This document shows positions 16,892 through 24,541 of a stretch of DNA of 53,093 nt, in pieces (within the stretch, counting starts at the first letter, position 1; each line of letters starts with the position of its first letter). The translations under genes were made by a program, and so were the position numbers. The DNA is from Lachnospiraceae bacterium (lineage in GTDB: Bacteria > Bacillota_A > Clostridia > Lachnospirales > Lachnospiraceae): NCBI GenBank assembly GCA_024684065.1, contig JAIKXO010000178.1, positions 1 through 53,093 of the forward strand. The letters run 5' to 3'. The notes under the pieces were generated by a model. That model did not search any database, was not told where the DNA came from, and saw only the letters and a list, made by a program, of their open reading frames with translations.

Positions 16892-18445
16892 CTATTCCTC
16901 ATCCTCTTTTTCAATGAACGTAGCCCTTGCCAGATAATAAACAGGTTCTTCGGTCTCATATTCCAGGTTCTGTGAAAGCTCGAGGAAATAAATACCGGGA
17001 GTATCCGCCTCTATAACGGAAACCAGCTCCATCGAAAAATCATAGTCTTCGGAAGGAGTAAGAGTATCTAAGACTTCCAGATCGTTAATATCCTCATAAT
17101 TATCATCTTTAAACATAGTAACCTGCCCGTCCAGTGCATCACATTCCTGTATCCTGAAGGGAACGGCTTCAAAAAGGATCTCTCCGGGTTTTTCCGTGAT
17201 CACATAGAAAATATCAATATCCTCCACCCCGTAAATGGATCCGGCCGAATAATCTCCGGTCAGTCCGTCCGCATTGGGATAGGAATCATTCGATTCCGCC
17301 TCATAGTATTCCGCCTGTGACAGGAATTTCTCTGCAGCCGCATTCATGGCTTCTTCATAACTTGTCTGCTCATAGAATTCTTCGATGGTCATCGGAGAAT
17401 CCATATCAAGATATCCGAGCTCAGCGATATCTATGGCGAAATTAAGGTTCTGGCCTTCCGCATAGGTCATGGTATTTATTCCTACCACATCCCCGTATAC
17501 GTTGACTAACGGCCCTCCGCTGTTTCCCGGAGAGATGGGCGCCGTGATCTGGATATACTTTTCGTCCCCGAAATATCTCGCAGCATTGGATACGATACCC
17601 TGCGAGAAAGTACCCGTAAAACCCCTCGAACTTCCCAGGGCATATACCGTTTCTCCGGTCATAACACTTGTATCCGATAATACGAGATGCTCGTTTCCGC
17701 TTATATCAACCTGCACGATCGCCAGATCCAGAAGCCTGTTGCTTGCAAGAATATCGGTAATCTCATATTCATTGCCATCACTTAACAGAGCGGTTGCGGA
17801 ATATGCGCCTTCCATCACATGATAATTCGTCACAAGCTTCCCTTCTCCGTCTACGAAAAAGCCGCTTCCGAAGCTCTCTTCCTGTCCTCCTTCATCATAG
17901 ATGGTTACTTCCGCAACGGCAGGGGATATAAGCTTAAAGATCTCCGAGGCCGATGACTGTATCCTGCTCCAGGTAGCTTCATATCTGGCTTCCTCATAGG
18001 TCTCCCTGACTGCGGGTGACCATCCCTTAAAGTTCATACCCGGTTTGGAAACTGCCGGGGTTCTTGGCAGATCTCCCTCTCCGACCTGCTGTATGAGTTC
18101 CCCCGACACAAGCTCGCCGCCGGCCGGATCGAACTCAACCCGATATGCTGTCTTCCATTTTGCCGTGATCACCCTGTCTGAAATGATATTCTCGGATGAC
18201 CTTGTCCAGCCGTCAAACTTATAGCCCTCCCTCTCAGTCTTCGGTTCCTTAGCCATATCTCCTCTTTGGACCGTCTGGAGAAGCTCACCTTCTATAAGTG
18301 TTCCGCCGTTTAAGTCGTACTGCACCTGGTAACTTTCAATACTGTTATTTCTGTTCTCGGTATCAATGGTTACGCTGCAGCCGTTAAGAAAAAGCATACC
18401 CGCAAGTATCGCCGCCGCACGATAACAGACTTTTTTCACTTTCAT
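16892..18445 (-). CDS. Exported HtrA-like serine protease lipoprotein with InlB-type repeats
   Basis: A 517-residue lipoprotein. The signal peptide ends in the lipobox LFLNGC (Cys23). Two beta-grasp repeats of the InlB/Listeria-Bacteroides type follow (about 40-98 and 100-160, each with FDGW or FKGW near the end). The chymotrypsin-fold protease domain spans about 168-350 with His199 (TNYHV), Asp230 (LLDLAIVQ) and Ser309 (PGNSGGPL), so the triad is complete. Residues about 390-517 resemble a pre-peptidase C-terminal (PPC) domain (AESNDSYPNADG). No PDZ domain is seen. I chose the ATG at 18445, which has AGGAGG 12 bases upstream and begins the signal peptide. It is the last gene of the accessory cluster, 130 bases after the TIR gene and separated from it by a three-hairpin repeat. 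Confidence 0.85.
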   Translation of the reverse strand: MKVKKVCYRAAAILAGMLFLNGCSVTIDTENRNNSIESYQVQYDLNGGTLIEGELLQTVQRGDMAKEPKTEREGYKFDGWTRSSENIISDRVITAKWKTAYRVEFDPAGGELVSGELIQQVGEGDLPRTPAVSKPGMNFKGWSPAVRETYEEARYEATWSRIQSSASEIFKLISPAVAEVTIYDEGGQEESFGSGFFVDGEGKLVTNYHVMEGAYSATALLSDGNEYEITDILASNRLLDLAIVQVDISGNEHLVLSDTSVMTGETVYALGSSRGFTGTFSQGIVSNAARYFGDEKYIQITAPISPGNSGGPLVNVYGDVVGINTMTYAEGQNLNFAIDIAELGYLDMDSPMTIEEFYEQTSYEEAMNAAAEKFLSQAEYYEAESNDSYPNADGLTGDYSAGSIYGVEDIDIFYVITEKPGEILFEAVPFRIQECDALDGQVTMFKDDNYEDINDLEVLDTLTPSEDYDFSMELVSVIEADTPGIYFLELSQNLEYETEEPVYYLARATFIEKEDEE

Positions 18446-18482
18446 TATACGTAATATCCTCCTTTTTTTCCCGGGACTGCAC

Positions 18483-18554
18483 CGATTTACAGTGTAAATC
18501 GTCCGCCCGGGTACGAACTTTAAGTTTGTACCGATCCGATCGTCAGACCGGATC
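18483..18554. repeat. Mosaic hairpin repeat (modules A, B, C)
   Basis: Three hairpins in series: cgatttac/gtaaatcg (18483-18501), gtacgaac/gtttgtac (18511-18531, one G-T pair) and gatccg/cggatc (18533-18554), followed by atttcc. The order matches the repeat at 44791-44918. It lies between the TIR gene and the lipoprotein protease gene. Confidence 0.8.
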
Positions 18555-18575
18555 ATTTCCCTGCTTTGCCCCCTT

Positions 18576-20837
18576 TTATTTTAATTCAATTATCTCCCCG
18601 TTTAAATCGTAATATACAGCATCCGTGAGCCTGCCCTTTTCATCATAATCATAGTAAATCATATAATAGCCGTCCTTGCAGAGTACATTCTCCCCCTTTG
18701 TCCCATAGCATGCCAAAGACTTCACTCTTCCGTTATCATAGGTGTAGGAATAGGTAGAAACCCCGTTGCTGTCGGAGCATGGCTCCCCCTTTTCGTCAAA
18801 ATAAGCCCACCAGGATACATTTCCGTCTGTATAGCCAAACCGCTGTTCACAGTAGCCGTAAGGGTTTAACATGGGTTTTCCGTCGGTACCCAGGCACCAG
18901 TCCTTTAAAATCTGATTGGAATCATCGTACTCTCTGCAGACCGAGGCATAGCCGAATGCGCTGATCACGGGATCGCCGTTTTCATCACAGTAATCCGTAC
19001 GGACGTTAAGGCCGTTTAAATATTCCTGGCAGATAATATGAGCCCCTATATCCGTTGACATTGCTGTATTTCCATCCAGATCGAAATAACGTATTTCCGT
19101 TAACTGCCCTTCTTCATTTAACTTCATGTCATAACCTGCATAGCCGGCCTCGCAGAGCACGGGCTCATCATTTTTATCTGAGAATTCGAACTTCACCTGT
19201 CTTCCGTTTTCATCAGGAGTGCACTTAACGGAACAAACATCTCCCTGTACGCTCTTTGGCAGTCCCTCCGTGTCAAAAAACCGCTGTTCTGTCATAAACC
19301 CGTTTTCATCATATACATATCTGAAAACGACTGCATCGTTCTTCGCTGACAGAACAGGCTCACCTTTTTCGTCCAGAGTGGAAAATTCCACGAGATTGCC
19401 GTACTCGTCATATTTCATTTCCTGAATGGCATCATTATTAGGTCCCTTAATGATATCTCCCTTTGCGTTTACTCTCTCCGCCCTTATGAGCAGACCGTTT
19501 TCATCATAATAGTAATTTCTCCCGCTCTCGCCCTGGGAGGACTGTATATCGCTCCCTTCGTAATCCACATAGCAGTATCCCGTGACCCGTCCGAGATCAT
19601 CCCTTGATACGCGTATGCCATAGATACCGTTTCCGTCCTGAACGGGAGTACCCCTTCCATCATCACCGCCATGGTTATCTGATTTATAGAGCCTCATGGT
19701 CATATAGCCGTTTTCATCATAGTCCTGGGCATAACGGATCGCTCCTCCGCGATTCTGACCCACTTTCGAATCAGGACTTCCCGCATAAAACTGAAGGGCA
19801 TCGGAAGAATCAAGGCTCAGGGCAAAGGGCAGGTCATCATCTCCCGGTCTGTAGAAATCAACGGCCTGAAGGTTCTTTGTATACTGCTTGCGGTAGAGCA
19901 TCCGGTCATATTTGTCATAGCATTCGACACCGTTCTCCGAAAAAACAAGCTTCGGAAGTTCGGTAAACAGATTGGCGATTTCCGGATCGGTGAGTTTTCC
20001 GGCCGAGTTGACCCTCTCAAGCTTCACCGGCTCCCCTCTGAGCGTTGTCAGACGATAGGAATAAAACATATGCTTTCTCCGGGAATTGCTGAGTTCAAAA
20101 AGCCCTACCGGTTTTTCCCATCTGTAGGTATAATCAAGATAGTATTTCGCATGCGGAGTATTGTACCAGATCAGGGAAAAAGAGGCAGCACAGATAACAA
20201 GCGCTGCGGCAATGATCAAAAACCGTCTTTTCCTCCGTATCGCCCCGTCTCTCTTTCTCAGCATGTCGAGCTTGAGCTGGAGGATCGTTGCCACTATCCT
20301 TAAAAAAGCATCCCTTCTCCCATGTTCGGGAAGGCTGATGCCCAAAAGCTCCTTGGTATCTGAAAGAGAAAGCAGCGCGGGAGGAAAGCATTCCTCGCTC
20401 TCGTCCTTTGCATGAGGAGTTCCGTTTATTATCACCGGGATGATCTGATCCTCTCTGCCGAGGCCGATAAAATACCTTACCTCATCATTGACATATTTTG
20501 ACTTCGCGCTTTCTTTAGAACATAAAAGGATGAGGTATCTGGAAACGTCCAGATTTTTATGGAGCGAATCGTTAAGATCTCCCCTTGCGATAAGGTCTGA
20601 CTTGTCCAGAAAAACAGGAGACAGGCGTTTCGGAACGGAGGACTGTCCCTTAATAAGCGCAGCTGGAAGTCTGTACTGCTGCAGCCACGACTGCAGCGCA
20701 TGCGCCACCTTCTTATCCGCATGGCTGTAGCTTATAAAGGCATAGTATTCGAAAACAATGTCTTTCTTTTCTGTCCCTCTTTCTGCCGATTCTTTTTTTG
20801 ATTCTTCTGTTGCTTCTTTTTCCATGTTTTCTGTCAA
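18576..20837 (-). CDS. TIR-domain membrane protein with long extracytoplasmic repeat domain
   Basis: A 753-residue protein. Residues 29-150 form a TIR domain: YYAFISYSHAD at the start, VFLDKSDL, LILLCSKESAKSKYVNDEV with Glu119 at the position used as catalytic Glu in NAD-cleaving TIRs, and IIPVIINGTP. After a basic stretch (RKRDGAIRRKRR) comes one membrane segment at about 206-224. By the positive-inside rule the TIR domain is inside and the last 530 residues are outside. That part holds roughly ten repeats of about 43 residues with YDENG and FDEKGEPV-like cores. The first start is TTG (20837), the next ATG (20825); neither has a Shine-Dalgarno sequence, and a hairpin (20851-20873) lies just before it. 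It follows the SLOG-SLATT-like gene by 80 bases. Confidence 0.82.
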   Translation of the reverse strand: MTENMEKEATEESKKESAERGTEKKDIVFEYYAFISYSHADKKVAHALQSWLQQYRLPAALIKGQSSVPKRLSPVFLDKSDLIARGDLNDSLHKNLDVSRYLILLCSKESAKSKYVNDEVRYFIGLGREDQIIPVIINGTPHAKDESEECFPPALLSLSDTKELLGISLPEHGRRDAFLRIVATILQLKLDMLRKRDGAIRRKRRFLIIAAALVICAASFSLIWYNTPHAKYYLDYTYRWEKPVGLFELSNSRRKHMFYSYRLTTLRGEPVKLERVNSAGKLTDPEIANLFTELPKLVFSENGVECYDKYDRMLYRKQYTKNLQAVDFYRPGDDDLPFALSLDSSDALQFYAGSPDSKVGQNRGGAIRYAQDYDENGYMTMRLYKSDNHGGDDGRGTPVQDGNGIYGIRVSRDDLGRVTGYCYVDYEGSDIQSSQGESGRNYYYDENGLLIRAERVNAKGDIIKGPNNDAIQEMKYDEYGNLVEFSTLDEKGEPVLSAKNDAVVFRYVYDENGFMTEQRFFDTEGLPKSVQGDVCSVKCTPDENGRQVKFEFSDKNDEPVLCEAGYAGYDMKLNEEGQLTEIRYFDLDGNTAMSTDIGAHIICQEYLNGLNVRTDYCDENGDPVISAFGYASVCREYDDSNQILKDWCLGTDGKPMLNPYGYCEQRFGYTDGNVSWWAYFDEKGEPCSDSNGVSTYSYTYDNGRVKSLACYGTKGENVLCKDGYYMIYYDYDEKGRLTDAVYYDLNGEIIELK

Positions 20838-20850
20838 AACGATCTTTTAA

Positions 20851-20873
20851 AAGCGTCATAAAAAATGACGCTT
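20851..20873. promoter_or_regulatory. Hairpin just upstream of the TIR gene
   Basis: aagcgtcat and atgacgctt form a perfect 9-base stem around five A bases. On the minus strand it is followed by TTTTAAAAG and then the TIR start region. It could be an attenuator or weak terminator limiting TIR expression. Confidence 0.5.
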
Positions 20874-20917
20874 ACTATACCCCGGGAACCGATCTTTTAC
20901 GGTTCCACGGATATTTT

Positions 20918-22615
20918 TTATAATGGTTTTATCACGGTATTCATATACTGCCTGCGCCACTGTGAGGTATCCTCAAGAAGCATGATCTCCGAAAGCTCCG
21001 ATATCACGACCTCGACGATCTCCATAGGGATCTGTTCCCGTTTAAGAAGCAGATCAAGCCTGTTCCTTATGACAGACAGTTTACTGATCATAAGCTCATG
21101 GTTGTTATAATTATATACATAATTATTCTGGGTGGACTTTGAGGAAAAATATGCCGCCCATGCCGGAACAAGAAAAGCCACGGCATTTGCGAAGGTGCTG
21201 TAAAGGCCCTCGTATTCCCCCATATCCATATAATTCAGGACCCCCTGAAAAACCCCTCTTAAGATCGTGACTGCAAATCCCGTCTTAAAAAGGATCTTCC
21301 ACCACTTTGAAAGGGAATCGGATATACTCTTAAAGCGGGCCGCAGATATCTTATGATAGGAAACCTGTTCATCTATGAGCTCGATAATATGACGGATCGC
21401 CATCCTCATCGAGCCCTGATCGATATTATACACTCTTCGTTTATCATCATCCAGTGAATGCTTGATATAACACGCAAGCTTCTTATCCCCTGCGCAGAAC
21501 CTGTTTAAGTCAAGGCTTATCCCATAGGGTGAAAAGTGGATCAGTATCCTTAAAAGCTCCGCGATAAACCTGTTATCAATGTATCCTCTTCTTATCCTTT
21601 CTATGCCTTCGCTTTTTGAAAGATTAAACACTATCAGATTGACTATTGCATGAAGAATAAAGCCTACTCCTGCCGCCCATGAGGTTACGGCCAGGATACC
21701 TTTCCCGTAATCCGGGGCAAAGATAGCAAATATCCTTCCGAAAAGACCGTTAGCGTAAAAGCCGACCGAGATCAGGACGGTGGCAATGAAGGGCAGAATA
21801 CTCCTCATATAGACTATGGACTGGAAGTACTCATTATAACTGACAGCAGCCGTATCAAATCCGTTAAACATCGACAGCAGCTTTTTTCTGGCAAACTCAC
21901 CCTCGATCGCCTCCGGTTCCGGTTCAAAGTCCTCCTTCATGACCGGATCCTCTATATACTCTATGCCTGCAGACGCTCTTTTATGCTTTGCCAGATATTT
22001 TTTTCTTAAATGCATACAGTATTTTACCGCCCTTTTCGGCTTTTCCGGCGCACTTTCAATCTCAGGCCCGTCCTTAAGGGGTGTGAGCATTTCGGAAAGC
22101 TTCTCGGACGAATACGGCTCATAATATGAGTTAAGGATGCAGTAAACCCTGAATGTCTTTGAGGATATCCATATGCAGGGGACCTTTCTGTTATATGCAA
22201 GACTCATAAACTCCCATGTGGCGCCTTTAAGCTCATAAACATCCTCATCCCAGACCGTAAGCGCCGCATCGATCCTGTTACATACCGCCTCCCCTATAAG
22301 GCTCCGAAAAGCCGTGTCCTCAACATAAATTTCCGAAGCGCCCTCATTCAGTTCATTATGATTTTTTGACTGCGTTTTCGTGGAATAGACGCAAAAGGGC
22401 GTCTTACTGTCTTCAGCCCATTTTATAAACTCCTCCCCTGTATACATGGGGCTTACTATAAACTCAGATACCGTCTGATCATCGGCACAATGCGCCTTAA
22501 GCTCAGAGAGCACGAGTTTAATCTTATGATTTATTTCCGGCTTGTCCCGGTAATCCCCGACAAGGGCTATCCTGAACTTCCTAAACCAAAATCTCTGTAT
22601 CATGGCAAACGTCAA
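20918..22615 (-). CDS. SLOG-like sensor fused to multi-TM SLATT-like domain
   Basis: A 565-residue membrane protein. Residues about 14-165 resemble the SLOG/LOG Rossmann-like ligand-binding fold: RIALVGDYRD at the start and, near 116-150, IDAALTVWDED...LKGATWEFMSLAYNRKVPCIWI, which matches the family pattern of an acidic strand end followed by a G-T helix. A charged linker follows. Hydrophobic segments lie at about 273-299, 306-332, 430-452 and 461-481. The last part (430-565) resembles SLATT domains, including the final helix ending in LEDTSQWRR. In known conflict systems SLOG senses NAD-derived signals and SLATT is thought to form pores. The start is unsure: TTG at 22615 or ATG at 22603, neither with a Shine-Dalgarno sequence. 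Confidence 0.62.
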   Translation of the reverse strand: MTFAMIQRFWFRKFRIALVGDYRDKPEINHKIKLVLSELKAHCADDQTVSEFIVSPMYTGEEFIKWAEDSKTPFCVYSTKTQSKNHNELNEGASEIYVEDTAFRSLIGEAVCNRIDAALTVWDEDVYELKGATWEFMSLAYNRKVPCIWISSKTFRVYCILNSYYEPYSSEKLSEMLTPLKDGPEIESAPEKPKRAVKYCMHLRKKYLAKHKRASAGIEYIEDPVMKEDFEPEPEAIEGEFARKKLLSMFNGFDTAAVSYNEYFQSIVYMRSILPFIATVLISVGFYANGLFGRIFAIFAPDYGKGILAVTSWAAGVGFILHAIVNLIVFNLSKSEGIERIRRGYIDNRFIAELLRILIHFSPYGISLDLNRFCAGDKKLACYIKHSLDDDKRRVYNIDQGSMRMAIRHIIELIDEQVSYHKISAARFKSISDSLSKWWKILFKTGFAVTILRGVFQGVLNYMDMGEYEGLYSTFANAVAFLVPAWAAYFSSKSTQNNYVYNYNNHELMISKLSVIRNRLDLLLKREQIPMEIVEVVISELSEIMLLEDTSQWRRQYMNTVIKPL

Positions 22616-22692
22616 AATCAGCTTTATCCTGTGGTCTTCCGCTTAATAGCCGCAATAGCGGATATCTGTCAATAACAGGCTCTTAACATGTT

Positions 22693-24255
22693 TCAGAAAA
22701 GAGCATCGTTAAGTATCTCCCAGGCCGAATCGTCCTTGAGCTGCTCATCCCTGGAAAGCTTTTCGTAAGGCACTAAAAGATTATGCTGTCTCAAATCGTT
22801 GTTTCTCTCAGGCGCATATGTCCAGTTGAACATCCTGTAAAAGCGCATCCACCTTTCATGCTCTAACTTCCTGTATTCCTCCCTTTCCTCTGGTGAGGAA
22901 TCAATAAACCGTACATAAGCCCGCTTGCAGATATCCGAAGTTATCCTGACAATATCCTCATCCGGCAGAAGCAGCCTTATTTTCGTAAGAAGATGATCGG
23001 CGGCCGCTATGTTTGACTGCCTGAAAAACGGAGAAAGCTCCGACCATTCCACACCGTTAAACCTCTCCATATATATCTTATTCATATTAAAGGCCAGCAT
23101 ATTCATTCCCTGGTTTACTATGATGCCCTTCTGGTAAAGCTGTTCCAGAATGCCAAAGGTCACCGCCCCCGCAACCTTATGGGAATGCAGTATGTATTTC
23201 TCCCCCCTGCAGGCAAAATAGCTCCTGAGATCTATAAAGGTCCTGAGATTTTCGCTCTGCTCCTCATCGCAGATAATGATCCTGTCAGCGTTTTTTATGA
23301 TATCCGGCCTGTTCTGCCAGCTGTCCTCGTGGAAAAACAGAGTGTCCGTATCCGGCGATCCCACATCAAAGGAAACCGAGTGCGAAAGCTCCGGATGTAT
23401 ATCCTTAAAATGCCTCTGGTCACCGAAGAGATGGTATTCTATCCGGTTCCCCGGAGGAAGCACATTTATAAGGATGGCCTTCTCAAGGAGTTTTTCCGCA
23501 TACTTTCCGTTTCCGATAAGAACGACCGAATGCTCACCCTTTTTTATCGGATATGACAGCCAGTAATGCCTGGAAATTATCTCCCTCGGATTAAATATTA
23601 CCCTGCCCTTTTCCGAAACATCCGAAAGATATTCCGTCTTGCAGTATATGTTCAGATTGCTCTTATCCTTTAATTCCTCAAGCTTCTCGTAGTTCCTCCA
23701 CCCGTCCTCGCAGAGCAGGAAGACATGGCAGGGTCCGTCGCCCTTATGCTTATCGGCAAGCTCGTCTATGGCATTATCAACAACTATCAGGCCTTTGATC
23801 CGTAAACCCGCGAGTACGTCCCGGTCATCTTCCGCCCCCTTATGAAATATAAGCAGAGCCTTTTTATCTTCGCGTCTTATGCTTGCGGCCAAAACCTCCG
23901 CAAAGGACGCAGCGCCGAAGAAAATATACCATTTTTCCTTCCTCCTTATGAACATGGCGATCTCGGGAACAAGGCTTCCTGAAAGCCACGAAAAGATAAG
24001 CTTAATGAATAGCAGAAGGATTCCGGCGCTCGACAGGAGGAAGATCACACCTATTACCCTTCCGGGAAAAGTTGCGGGAATAATGTCTCCGTAGCCTGTA
24101 GTCGTGACAGTAACAAGCATATACCAGAAAGCATCCCCCATATCCCGTATGGCGGAACTGCTTCCCGCCTCGAAAATCACAAGAAGCTTAAGAAGCACGA
24201 TATATACGGCAAATATGATAATTATGAAAGAACTCACCTGCAGCTTTTTTTTCAT
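22693..24255 (-). CDS. Two-TM potassium channel with RCK-like regions and C-terminal RyR-like domain
   Basis: A 520-residue protein. TM1 (about 8-28) and TM2 (about 66-90) flank a pore loop with the K+ selectivity filter TTTGYGD at 51-57. Two Rossmann-like regions follow: about 108-220, where the glycine motif is degenerate (GAASFAE), and about 241-370 with GNGKYAE. The C terminus (about 455-515) shows EHERWMRFYRMFNW, then APERNND, HNLLVPYEKL and the DEQLKDD tail, the pattern of prokaryotic RyR domains. The fold would gate K+ flow through a ligand bound by RCK or RyR parts. The start at 24255 has only a weak site. It is the first gene of the cluster transcribed toward the SLOG-SLATT-like and TIR genes. 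Confidence 0.85.
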   Translation of the reverse strand: MKKKLQVSSFIIIIFAVYIVLLKLLVIFEAGSSSAIRDMGDAFWYMLVTVTTTGYGDIIPATFPGRVIGVIFLLSSAGILLLFIKLIFSWLSGSLVPEIAMFIRRKEKWYIFFGAASFAEVLAASIRREDKKALLIFHKGAEDDRDVLAGLRIKGLIVVDNAIDELADKHKGDGPCHVFLLCEDGWRNYEKLEELKDKSNLNIYCKTEYLSDVSEKGRVIFNPREIISRHYWLSYPIKKGEHSVVLIGNGKYAEKLLEKAILINVLPPGNRIEYHLFGDQRHFKDIHPELSHSVSFDVGSPDTDTLFFHEDSWQNRPDIIKNADRIIICDEEQSENLRTFIDLRSYFACRGEKYILHSHKVAGAVTFGILEQLYQKGIIVNQGMNMLAFNMNKIYMERFNGVEWSELSPFFRQSNIAAADHLLTKIRLLLPDEDIVRITSDICKRAYVRFIDSSPEEREEYRKLEHERWMRFYRMFNWTYAPERNNDLRQHNLLVPYEKLSRDEQLKDDSAWEILNDALF

Positions 24256-24269
24256 ATCCCAAACTGTGC

Positions 24270-24316
24270 CGATTTACGAAGTAAACCGTGTACTTAAAAA
24301 CGAACTTTGGTTCGTT
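24270..24316. repeat. Hairpin modules A and B, partly decayed
   Basis: cgatttac/gtaaaccg (24270-24288, one mismatch) and aacgaa/ttcgtt (24299-24316) follow the A-B order of the repeats at 18483 and 44791. They would be transcribed in the leader of the K+ channel gene. Confidence 0.65.
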
Positions 24317-24426
24317 CCGACCCAATCCGGCACTTTCTTTAACAAATGGCGGATAGGTTCGATAGCCAGACCAAATCCTTACCTTTCTTCCTGTCAAAAA
24401 AAGCGGGTCAGTTCCTGCCCGCTCTG

Positions 24427-24515
24427 CCTCTGAGTTTATGTTAATAAACTCAGAGGGACCGAAAAGTTCTGTCTTTTAGAACTTTTCGGCAATTATGGAT
24501 TTACGGAGTAAATCC
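24427..24515. repeat. Composite palindromic element downstream of pckA
   Basis: Three hairpins: cctctgagttta/taaactcagagg (24427-24456), ccgaaaagttct/agaacttttcgg (24459-24489) and ggatttac/gtaaatcc (24497-24515). Loops and linkers match the element at 15221-15354, while the outer stem and the inner half of the middle stem differ and still pair perfectly. Confidence 0.85.
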
Positions 24516-24541
24516 TTTATATTAACTCTGAGTAAAAATGA

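Noticed and set aside
16892..24255. Prophage or integrative element carrying the accessory cluster
   Set aside because: No integrase, transposase, tRNA edge or flanking direct repeats are visible, and base use by eye does not differ from the neighbours.
24392..24397. Perfect TTGACA upstream of the K+ channel gene as its promoter
   Set aside because: No acceptable -10 sequence lies 16-18 bases downstream on the minus strand.
24427..24515. Rho-independent terminator for pckA
   Set aside because: The hairpins are strong but none is followed by a T-run on the minus strand, and the same structure recurs in front of pheS, so it fits a repeat better. It may still stop transcription in part.
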